Source of the DNA: a bacterium
GTDB lineage: Bacteria; Babelota; Babeliae; Babelales; RVW-14
NCBI GenBank assembly: GCA_030432505.1
Contig: JAUIHA010000025.1
Span: 1 to 8,705, forward strand
Direction of reading: 5' to 3'
DNA: 8,705 nucleotides
The number at the start of each line of letters is the position of its first letter. The first letter of the stretch is position 1. The notes under the pieces are model-generated. The model saw only the letters and a list, made by a program, of their open reading frames with translations, ran no database searches and had not been told where the DNA came from. A program made the position numbers and the translations under genes. Below, in pieces: positions 1 through 4,847 of this stretch.

Positions 1-479
1 TGACTAAGCAATGACATCATACGCATTCTACGTATCAAACTACGCATATCAGAGTTGCGGGCAGAAGAGGAATTAGGAACAAACAATAAGCGGGAAAATA
101 ATTGGGCTTGCAACTGTACATAAGCAGGATCATGAATTTCTCTACAGTTGCTACAATACTGATATCCATTACTACTTAATTCCTGAATAACAGCTTGTTT
201 AAAAGTCGAATCAGTCACATAGTCATAAAGCGTTTTACCATGAAAGTCTCTTGTATCAACCCTAAAATCCGGATGTTGCAACAGCAGACCAAGTACTTTT
301 AGACTTCCCTCTCTCGCAGCAATCATTGCTAGAGTAGCATTATTTTGGAAACCTTTTATATTTACAAGCGCAGGTACATCCTTAATTACTTTTCTAATGT
401 AATCAACATTATCCTGTGTAACTTGAACATCGTTATAAAGAAAGCTTGCAATAAACAAAAATACTGCCAATGAGTTCAT
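1..479 (-). CDS. Secreted ankyrin-repeat protein, N-terminal part (3' end cut by window edge)
   Basis: The frame is open from ATG at 479 down to base 1 (159 complete codons, no stop), so the C-terminus lies outside the window. An SD-like AAGGA at 492-488 sits 8 nt before the ATG and supports this start. Residues 1-19 (MNSLAVFLFIASFLYNDVQ) are a short hydrophobic segment resembling a Sec signal, though without a basic n-region. Residues about 38-100 fit ankyrin repeats: NNATLAMIAAREGSLKVLGL followed by LLQHPDF and a second unit beginning DTRDFHGKTLYDY. These match the family pattern of G-x-T-x-L-x-x-A-A-x-x-G followed by L-L. Ankyrin repeats bind other proteins; exported ones in intracellular bacteria are often host-directed, which is inference here. 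After the repeats come a CSNC motif (C109/C112) and a basic, Arg/Met-rich stretch. The frame also stays open upstream of the ATG back to a stop at 560-558, but that extension has no ATG or SD. Confidence 0.8.
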   Translation of the reverse strand, partial: MNSLAVFLFIASFLYNDVQVTQDNVDYIRKVIKDVPALVNIKGFQNNATLAMIAAREGSLKVLGLLLQHPDFRVDTRDFHGKTLYDYVTDSTFKQAVIQELSSNGYQYCSNCREIHDPAYVQLQAQLFSRLLFVPNSSSARNSDMRSLIRRMRMMSLLS

Positions 480-504
480 ATGTATAATCCTTGTAGTGGT
501 TAAT

Positions 505-546
505 TGTTTAACAGGAGGCACACCATGTTTAACAGGAGGCACACCA
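505..546. repeat. Perfect 21-bp tandem duplication upstream of the ankyrin gene
   Basis: The unit TGTTTAACAGGAGGCACACCA occurs at 505-525 and again at 526-546 without mismatch; identity stops one base beyond. Read on the plus strand, each copy carries a full AGGAGG followed 6 nt later by ATG (first copy) or ATA (second copy). Read on the minus strand, in the likely 5' leader of the ankyrin mRNA, each copy carries CCTCCT, the anti-Shine-Dalgarno core. The unit is exactly seven codons and about two helical turns. It could be a replication-slippage duplication, a paired operator, or a leader structure; the sequence alone does not decide. Confidence 0.9.
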
Positions 547-590
547 TAGCAGCAAAATCAGTATTCGTCTATTCTCTTTCACAACATTAA
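525..590 (+). CDS. Possible 21-residue peptide ORF behind a perfect Shine-Dalgarno
   Basis: ATG at 525 follows AGGAGG (513-518) with an ideal 6-nt spacer and opens a 21-codon frame, MFNRRHTIAAKSVFVYSLSQ plus H, ending at TAA 588-590. Part of the frame is the second copy of the 21-bp repeat. The product resembles no family I know. The strong ribosome binding site is the only argument for expression; length and lack of conservation data argue against it. It could be a leader peptide, the remnant of a decayed gene, or chance. Confidence 0.2.
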   Translation: MFNRRHTIAAKSVFVYSLSQH

Positions 591-624
591 TTCGATGCAA
601 AAAATAAAAATTGTTTTTTATGTA

Positions 625-711
625 TTACCACCAAAACCAACTACGAATTAAGCCCTGCTTTTGAGCTGCTGTGTAAACACTGAAAACAAGTAATAATTTA
701 ATAAAATTAAT
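625..711 (-). CDS. Doubtful 28-residue signal-peptide-like ORF with ATT start
   Basis: On the minus strand, GAGGA (723-719) is followed after 7 nt by ATT at 711-709 and a 28-codon frame ending TAA at 627-625. The first residues (start)NFIKLLLVFSVYTAAQK look like a Sec signal peptide with a basic residue, a hydrophobic core and an A-A end; the tail ends SWFWW. There is no ATG, GTG or TTG start, so it is either a degraded gene start, a rare ATT-initiated micropeptide, or chance in AT-rich DNA. Listed because it is upstream of, and co-oriented with, the secreted ankyrin gene. Confidence 0.12.
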   Translation of the reverse strand: MNFIKLLLVFSVYTAAQKQGLIRSWFWW

Positions 712-795
712 CGATTAATCCTCGAACTACAAAAATACTCCGCGTATGCTATGCTACGTATCCTATGTGATTATAGAAAGAAAGGATAACAAATA

Positions 796-1353
796 ATGAA
801 AAAAGAACTAGTAAAAGTATTACCAGTTGTATTTTTTAGTTGTTTTTTGAATGCATGCGATAAAAAGCAAGAAACAAAACAAGAAACTCCTAAAAAAAAT
901 AAGGCTGTGCAAGTAGAAACAAAAAAAGCAACCGAAACTAAAAAAGTAGCCGCAAAAACGAAAGAAGAAGCAATGGCAAAAGAATTAAAACGACACGAAG
1001 CAGGATTTGATTACGAAATTTTACAAGCAGCAGAAGCTGGTGCAACAAAACCAACTCCAGGTAAGCACATTGTTGTGCACTACACTGGTTGGTTGCATGA
1101 CGAAAGCAAGAACGATAACCTTGGTGCAAAATTTGATAGTTCAGTAGACCGTGGTCAAAAATTTGAATTCATTGTTGGTGTTGGCCAAGTAATTCAAGGT
1201 TGGGACGAAGCCCTTCTTGACATGGCTATTGGTGAAAAACGCCGTATTGTATTACCTCCACACCTTGCTTACGGTTCACGCGGTGCTGGCGGAGTAATTC
1301 CACCAAACGCAACCCTTATTTTTGATGTAGAACTCTTCGAAATTAAGTCATAA
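796..1353 (+). CDS. FKBP-type peptidyl-prolyl cis-trans isomerase, lipoprotein
   Basis: This 185-residue protein is a predicted lipid-anchored prolyl isomerase acting on proline bonds of exported proteins. Residues 1-20 are a lipoprotein signal ending in the lipobox L-N-A-C21. Residues 22-67 form a Lys/Glu/Thr-rich linker, and about 70-184 form one FKBP domain. Family active-site positions are visible: Y96 in VHYTGWL, F113-D114 in AKFDSS, R119, F123/F125, V132-I133 and W136 in [12 protein letters not shown]159 in [14 protein letters not shown], and F176 in the last strand. The domain looks catalytically complete. Asp22 directly follows the lipidated Cys, which in E. coli would favour retention in the inner membrane. 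The start is supported by AAAGGA at 781-786, 9 nt upstream. The gene stands alone, followed by its own terminator at 1379-1409. The antisense of the Lys-rich linker gives a false Leu-rich frame. Confidence 0.95.
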   Translation: MKKELVKVLPVVFFSCFLNACDKKQETKQETPKKNKAVQVETKKATETKKVAAKTKEEAMAKELKRHEAGFDYEILQAAEAGATKPTPGKHIVVHYTGWLHDESKNDNLGAKFDSSVDRGQKFEFIVGVGQVIQGWDEALLDMAIGEKRRIVLPPHLAYGSRGAGGVIPPNATLIFDVELFEIKS

Positions 1354-1378
1354 GTTTCCACATCATATAAAACTTTGG

Positions 1379-1409
1379 TAGCCTGAGAAGTATCTCAGGC
1401 TATTTTTTT
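1379..1409 (+). terminator. Rho-independent terminator of the FKBP gene
   Basis: A perfect 10-bp stem (TAGCCTGAGA at 1379-1388 pairing with 1393-1402) with a 4-nt AGTA loop is followed by seven Ts (1403-1409). It lies 26 nt after the FKBP stop codon, in the plus orientation, and should isolate FKBP from the next gene. Confidence 0.93.
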
Positions 1410-1452
1410 GTCAAAAAAGATTGCTTTTATTTTATGAGGCTGTACAATTTGA

Positions 1453-1461
1453 TGCTATAAA
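1453..1461 (+). promoter_or_regulatory. Candidate extended -10 promoter for the Cys-rich exported protein
   Basis: TGCTATAAA gives a TGn extension plus TATAAA (1456-1461), five of six bases of the sigma70 -10 consensus. It would start transcription around 1468, about 20 nt before the ATG. No good -35 is seen at 16-18 bp, as expected for an extended -10 promoter. It lies after the FKBP terminator, so the downstream gene needs a promoter here. Confidence 0.45.
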
Positions 1462-1489
1462 TCCTTTAAGAAAATAAAGGAGAGTCGTA

Positions 1490-2620
1490 ATGAAGTTTCT
1501 AAAACATTGCACTCCACTCCTCACCCTTTTTTTTATCCAACACATTTTTTGCGCTCAAACAAAAGACATTGATACGTTTTTTGCACATCAAATAAATCAG
1601 CAAGTGATATATTCACCGGAAAAAGAATCCGAGCAATGCAATAATAGTTTTTTACGCACTTTGTGCGATGAATCCCTAGATCATTTTTTAGAAAAACTTA
1701 ATCAGCATTGGCTTGTTAAAAAAAATTATTGTGAATCATCTGATTGTGTTTTCCCTCTTTTTCAAAAACTTGATAAACAAAAGAAGCTCATCAAAAACCT
1801 CTGCTCACAATCACCAGATGTTACCTATGCACTTGCACATAAACTTGTTGCGTTATGCTTTGGGAAGCAAGCACCGCGCTTTGTTTCCATGCACACAGAT
1901 ATCCATGAATATCACAACCTAGAACTCTTATACACCACCATATGGTCAACACTGTGCGAACACGGCTGGTGCAACTGGAGCCAAGAATGTCTTGAGCAGC
2001 TTAAGGCTGATTATGATGCAGGCAAAGAAATTGTGTACCTTGCTGGCGGCACCGATATATATCAACTTCTTAAGCATGGCATTTATTCATTTACCGTTGT
2101 TGATCCATTTCTACCAGATCAAGAACGCTACTACAATGATGACTACGAGTGGTTACTACATGGTGAAGATGGTGACACGCTTGAATGCAATTTTCCAAAT
2201 AAAAGGATAGCGCTTAAACGAAAACAATCATCAACATGTACCCAAACATTTTGCACAACACTCAAAGATGGGCAACTATGTATGCGCTCTAAACTTACCT
2301 CTGTTTGGATGGTAGTTGATGAAAACAATAATGAGCTTGGTACGGTTACCTTTAAACGCAGACTTTGCGAACAGCAAGATTTTAAAAATACACAGAACTC
2401 TTCAATTTTAATGTCATTCAACGAGTTGTTTTATCTTGCTGCACCATCGTGCCTTGGTGGCTGGTGCATTGATTACAAACTGTTTGATACAAAGCAAGCT
2501 ATATACATCAAGCAACTCTCATTTCCCTTTACCCAAGAAATGATAAAAAATCTGAGACTTTCAATTTTACTGAATCTCTCAGATTTTCATTTTATTGCAC
2601 TTGGTTCTGATATTGGCTAA
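1490..2620 (+). CDS. Cysteine-rich exported protein with degenerate Rossmann/methyltransferase-like segment, function unknown
   Basis: I cannot assign a function to this 376-residue protein. Residues 1-22 (MKFLKHCTPLLTLFFIQHIF, then CA) form a typical Sec signal with likely cleavage after A22. The mature part has 16 cysteines (for example C50, C59, C81, C86, C156, C161, C167, C321, C326), unusually many, suggesting disulphides outside the cytoplasm. Residues 179-209 (KEIVYLAGGTDIYQLLKHGI and then YSFTVVDPFLP) resemble strand 1, glycine loop and strand 2 of a class I methyltransferase/Rossmann fold, with A-G-G-T in place of G-x-G-x-G and an acidic D205 ending strand 2. ILMSFNELFYLA (306-317) could be a later strand. 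This is a weak pattern match and activity is not implied. The start has AAAGGAG at 1476-1482, 7 nt upstream. A long inverted repeat and the next gene's promoter lie inside its 3' end. Confidence 0.85.
   Translation: MKFLKHCTPLLTLFFIQHIFCAQTKDIDTFFAHQINQQVIYSPEKESEQCNNSFLRTLCDESLDHFLEKLNQHWLVKKNYCESSDCVFPLFQKLDKQKKLIKNLCSQSPDVTYALAHKLVALCFGKQAPRFVSMHTDIHEYHNLELLYTTIWSTLCEHGWCNWSQECLEQLKADYDAGKEIVYLAGGTDIYQLLKHGIYSFTVVDPFLPDQERYYNDDYEWLLHGEDGDTLECNFPNKRIALKRKQSSTCTQTFCTTLKDGQLCMRSKLTSVWMVVDENNNELGTVTFKRRLCEQQDFKNTQNSSILMSFNELFYLAAPSCLGGWCIDYKLFDTKQAIYIKQLSFPFTQEMIKNLRLSILLNLSDFHFIALGSDIG
2547..2587 (+). repeat. Long inverted repeat inside the 3' end of the Cys-rich gene
   Basis: AAAATCTGAGA (2547-2557) and TCTCAGATTTT (2577-2587) form a perfect 11-bp stem with a 19-nt loop. 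It is followed by CATTTTATTG rather than a clean U tract. It ends about 30 nt before the stop codon, so full termination here would yield an mRNA without a stop codon. No other hairpin follows the gene before the next promoter. It may slow polymerase or protect the mRNA end, or be fortuitous. Confidence 0.6.
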
Positions 2621-2630
2621 ATACTATAAT
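2601..2630 (+). promoter_or_regulatory. Sigma70-like promoter for the YjzC-like gene, overlapping the upstream CDS end
   Basis: A perfect TATAAT (2625-2630) is preceded at 18 bp by TTGGTT (2601-2606). The -35 lies within the last codons of the Cys-rich gene. The predicted start near 2637 gives a leader of about 37 nt before ATG 2674, and makes a GTG start at 2632 impossible from this promoter. Confidence 0.7.
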
Positions 2631-2659
2631 AGTGAATAATTACTATAACTGTCTGGTAA

Positions 2660-2666
2660 AAAGGAG
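2660..2666 (+). promoter_or_regulatory. Ribosome binding site fixing the YjzC-like start
   Basis: AAAGGAG is placed 7 nt before ATG 2674. The alternative in-frame GTG at 2632 has no SD and would fall at or before the predicted transcription start. Confidence 0.85.
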
Positions 2667-2673
2667 AAGTAGA

Positions 2674-2877
2674 ATGCTCAAACGAGGCGATACTTTTGAA
2701 ATTGGTGAAATTTGTCCTGAATCTGGAGTATATCGTTTGAAAGGTAAAAGTGTCGAAAAGGATGATGGTTGCGACACTGAAGAACAACGCGAAATTCCTC
2801 TTACAAAAGGAGAACGTTTTCCGCCATGTAAAAACTGCAAGGGCAAAGTACAATGGGAATATGTCCGCAGAGCTTAA
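2674..2877 (+). CDS. Small YjzC-like protein with four cysteines
   Basis: This 67-residue soluble protein has no signal peptide or membrane segment. Its layout, F-E-I-G-x-x-C-P-E-S-G-V-Y-R (8-21), then I-P-L-T-K-G-E-R-F-P (41-50), then W-E-Y (61-63), matches the pattern I associate with the small YjzC-like family of Firmicutes (G-x-x-x-P-x-x-G-x-Y, L-x-x-G-x-x-F-P, W-x-Y). The biochemical role of that family is not known to me. Unlike the typical form, this one carries C14, C33 and a C52-K-N-C55 knuckle, which together could bind a zinc ion; that is inference. The start is set by the SD at 2660-2666 and the promoter at 2601-2630. An upstream GTG at 2632 would add 14 residues (NNYYNCLVKRRSR region) with no family resemblance. 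The gene ends before a shared terminator. Confidence 0.8.
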   Translation: MLKRGDTFEIGEICPESGVYRLKGKSVEKDDGCDTEEQREIPLTKGERFPPCKNCKGKVQWEYVRRA

Positions 2878-2891
2878 TTAATTTAACTATA

Positions 2892-2929
2892 AAAAACCTG
2901 GGCTTTTTATATGAAAAGCCCAGGTTTTT
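2892..2929. terminator. Bidirectional rho-independent terminator between convergent genes
   Basis: A perfect 16-bp stem, AAAAACCTGGGCTTTT (2892-2907) with 2914-2929, has a 6-nt loop TATATG. Both arms end in A/T runs, so each strand shows a GC core followed by a T tract (TTTTTATTTT on plus; TTTTTTATAG on minus). It lies 14 nt after the YjzC-like stop and 3 nt from the Nudix stop, and should end both the plus-strand gene and the minus-strand transporter/Nudix transcript. Confidence 0.95.
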
Positions 2930-2932
2930 ATT

Positions 2933-3403
2933 TTATTGTGCTTGACTTTGATATTGAATAGAAGTCTTTAGTGGATCTTTTATTTCAAATAATGCACGTT
3001 CAAGCATACCCCGAGTAACAGCATCCTCAAATGGCTCAAAGAGAGGCTTTGGTAATGTGTCAGGTGAAAACCATTCCCATGTATCACACTTATGAGGTTC
3101 CATAACTTTAGGTATCCCCTGAGATAACTTTCCAGCTACAAATAATGTAATGTAGTGCTTATTATTCATAAGCCCACTTGCATTATAAACAAACGACATA
3201 CGCTTAAGATTTTTAAGACGAATACCCGCTTCTTCTAGAGTTTCTCGGGCTGCGCACTCTTCAGGCGATTCACCAAATTCAACATGACCACCAGGCGGTG
3301 CCCACGTACCATCACCATGAGAATTTTTACGCTTACCAAGAAGGATCTTGTTTTCGTCGTTAAAAATTAATACGCCAACACCAACAAGAATTTTTTTCTC
3401 CAT
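2933..3403 (-). CDS. Nudix hydrolase, NUDT15/MutT-like nucleotide diphosphatase
   Basis: This 156-residue cytoplasmic enzyme should hydrolyse a nucleoside triphosphate or related diphosphate to the monophosphate using Mg2+. The Nudix box is complete at residues 39-61: G39-x5-E45-x7-R53-E54-x-x-E57-E58-x-G60-I61. The flanking sequence resembles the NUDT15 (MTH2) branch: GVGVLIFNDENKILLGKRKN at 8-27, the APPGGHVEFGE entry at 35-45, and EPHKCDTWEW at 102-111. Within that branch, cleaning oxidised or unusual dGTP-type nucleotides is typical; the real substrate here is inferred. The start ATG at 3403 has AGGA at 3414-3411, 7 nt upstream, overlapping the TAG stop of the preceding symporter gene (3415-3413), so translation is probably coupled. 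It is the last gene of the minus-strand block, just before the terminator at 2892-2929. The C-terminal 15 residues are polar and Gln-rich. Confidence 0.95.
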   Translation of the reverse strand: MEKKILVGVGVLIFNDENKILLGKRKNSHGDGTWAPPGGHVEFGESPEECAARETLEEAGIRLKNLKRMSFVYNASGLMNNKHYITLFVAGKLSQGIPKVMEPHKCDTWEWFSPDTLPKPLFEPFEDAVTRGMLERALFEIKDPLKTSIQYQSQAQ

Positions 3404-3412
3404 GAAGTAATC

Positions 3413-4726
3413 CTAGATTTTAAGTAGTTCTGGACGCTTGAATGCAAGATACAATACACCAATAAGGTTAATAAATGCTACAGGGATGATAAAGAAATCG
3501 GTAATTGACCACACGAGCTCTGCATCCATGACAGCACCAAAAAATACTACAATTGCAACGGCAATATTGTAACCATTGATATATTTATTGTTTGTTACAA
3601 ACAAGAAACACTGACCACCATTGTATGCATTACCAAGGATAGTACCAAATGCAAAGAGGAATGCGGTAAGTGCTAAAATAACTGCAGTTTGTGGGAAATA
3701 CATTGAAAACGCTTTAGCCAAAACGTTAATACCAATACCAAGGCTTGGATCTTGCCAGGTACCTGTCAGTAACGTTACAAGACCGGAAAGTGTACAAACA
3801 AACAGAACAGAGTAGATACTGACCATTGCAAGTACACCTTGCTCTGTAGGATTTTTGGTTGCTGATTTTGAATGTGGAATAGTTGCAGTACCAATACCAG
3901 ACTCAGTAACTTGAATACCCTTTGCTATCGCCCAACGCAATGTTTTTTGTACAGTAACACCGACAACTGCTCCTGAAACCGCTTGCATATTTAATGCAGA
4001 GCTAAAGATAAATTGTATCACTGCAGGAAGCTTACTAATATTACAAAGAATCACCCAAAATGATGCCCCACAATATAAAACAAACATTAATGGAACCATC
4101 TTTGATGATAAGTTTGCAATTCGCTTAATTCCGCCAAGCAAACAGAAAATAACGAGCGCCGCTAAAACACCACCTGTTACATATTTTGAAATGGAATACG
4201 TTTGCAAGATATCTGAAAGTGTGTTTGATTGATTACTACACCACGCAACAAGCAGCACCGCGCCAAAATATGAATACCACGTCGCAAGCTTTGGACTAAT
4301 TTCTTGGCTCAGATACTCCATTGGACCACCGGCAATAGTGCCATCTTTTCGCTTATGACGATACGCAACAGCATAGGTAACTTCAGTAAATGTGGTTGCT
4401 GCACCAAAGATAATAACAACTAAAAACCACAAAAACGCTCCAGGACCACCAAGCTTAATGGCGATAACCGGACCAATGATATTTCCGATACCAAGCGTTG
4501 TAGACATCGCAGTGAACAATGCTTTATGTGATTGAATTGAATGTTCACCTGCTTTCTGCTTGGATGAAAAAATACTTTTGAAAAAAAGATACATCATACG
4601 AGGAAACATGCGTACTTGAATAAATTTTGTTTTAAAAGTAAGAAAAACACTTGTAAAGAAAAGTATAATGAGAGGGAGAAACAAAACTTTTTCACTCAAC
4701 TCTTTCAGCATTATAGTAAAATCCAC
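3413..4726 (-). CDS. AGCS-family amino acid (alanine/glycine):cation symporter
   Basis: This 437-residue inner-membrane protein of the alanine or glycine:cation symporter family (TC 2.A.25) should import a small amino acid with Na+ or H+. About 10 or 11 hydrophobic segments are visible, and the length is slightly under the usual 440-490. Diagnostic stretches are TTLGIGNIIGPVIAIKLGGP (76-95), AGGPMEYL (132-139), WAIAKGIQVTESGIGTATIP (265-284) and N-P-T-E-Q-G (292-297). The usual F-S-N-E-A-G in the third stretch reads Q-V-T-E-S-G: the Glu and Gly remain but Asn is replaced by Thr, so substrate or cation preference may differ from well-studied members. The start is GTG at 4726, 5 nt after AAAGGA (4737-4732); the next in-frame Met (residue 6, at 4711) is too far from that SD. 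It lies 121 bp after the APC permeases and 9 bp before the Nudix gene. Confidence 0.93.
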   Translation of the reverse strand: MDFTIMLKELSEKVLFLPLIILFFTSVFLTFKTKFIQVRMFPRMMYLFFKSIFSSKQKAGEHSIQSHKALFTAMSTTLGIGNIIGPVIAIKLGGPGAFLWFLVVIIFGAATTFTEVTYAVAYRHKRKDGTIAGGPMEYLSQEISPKLATWYSYFGAVLLVAWCSNQSNTLSDILQTYSISKYVTGGVLAALVIFCLLGGIKRIANLSSKMVPLMFVLYCGASFWVILCNISKLPAVIQFIFSSALNMQAVSGAVVGVTVQKTLRWAIAKGIQVTESGIGTATIPHSKSATKNPTEQGVLAMVSIYSVLFVCTLSGLVTLLTGTWQDPSLGIGINVLAKAFSMYFPQTAVILALTAFLFAFGTILGNAYNGGQCFLFVTNNKYINGYNIAVAIVVFFGAVMDAELVWSITDFFIIPVAFINLIGVLYLAFKRPELLKI

Positions 4727-4847
4727 AGATATCCTTTCCTAATGTAATTAGAAATCAGTATGAAGCAAAAACGTTGCTTTAATAAATTCGATGTCATATG
4801 AGTTTGAGTAGCCCCACGCTACCCAACTAACAATAGAAGATATCGTT
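4727..4847. other. 121-bp gap between APC permease and AGCS genes
   Basis: Both flanking genes run on the minus strand. The gap holds the AGCS ribosome binding site (4737-4732), a 6-bp hairpin AAGCAA/TTGCTT (4763-4779), and a 5-bp GC-rich hairpin GTAGC/GCTAC (4808-4822). Neither hairpin has a T run in either direction, so I call no terminator. No convincing promoter was seen either, leaving open whether the AGCS and Nudix genes are co-transcribed with the APC pair. Confidence 0.5.
4732..4737 (-). promoter_or_regulatory. Ribosome binding site supporting the GTG start of the AGCS symporter
   Basis: AAAGGA on the minus strand ends 5 nt before GTG 4726-4724. The nearest ATG, 15 nt further in, would have a 20-nt spacer, so the GTG is preferred. 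Confidence 0.8.

Larger units (their letters stand above)
480..795. other. Gene-poor spacer between divergent ankyrin and FKBP genes
   Basis: This 316-bp spacer separates the minus-strand ankyrin gene from the plus-strand FKBP gene, so it should hold both promoters. I could not pick a convincing -35/-10 pair for either. It contains a perfect 21-bp tandem duplication (505-546), two tiny doubtful ORFs (525-590 plus; 711-625 minus), a weak all-AT inverted repeat near 604-621, and the FKBP ribosome binding site AAAGGA at 781-786. No tRNA-like fold or established RNA motif was recognised. Confidence 0.7.

Noticed and set aside
505..546. CRISPR-like array
   Set aside because: Only two contiguous copies without spacers; it is a simple tandem duplication.
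604..621. ATAAAAA/TTTTTAT inverted repeat as a terminator
   Set aside because: An all-AT stem is too weak, and no gene ends into it.
938..1129. Leu-rich antisense frame over the FKBP linker
   Set aside because: It is produced by the Lys/Glu/Thr-rich linker on the other strand, not a real membrane peptide.
2143..2421. 92-codon antisense frame inside the Cys-rich gene
   Set aside because: No ribosome binding site, no recognisable motif, and fully inside a better supported gene.
2632..2877. Longer version of the YjzC-like protein from GTG 2632
   Set aside because: It has no SD, the added residues show no family resemblance, and the start coincides with the predicted transcription start; ATG 2674 has an ideal SD.
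4763..4822. Two short hairpins as a terminator between APC and AGCS genes
   Set aside because: Stems are only 6 and 5 bp with no following T tract in either orientation.
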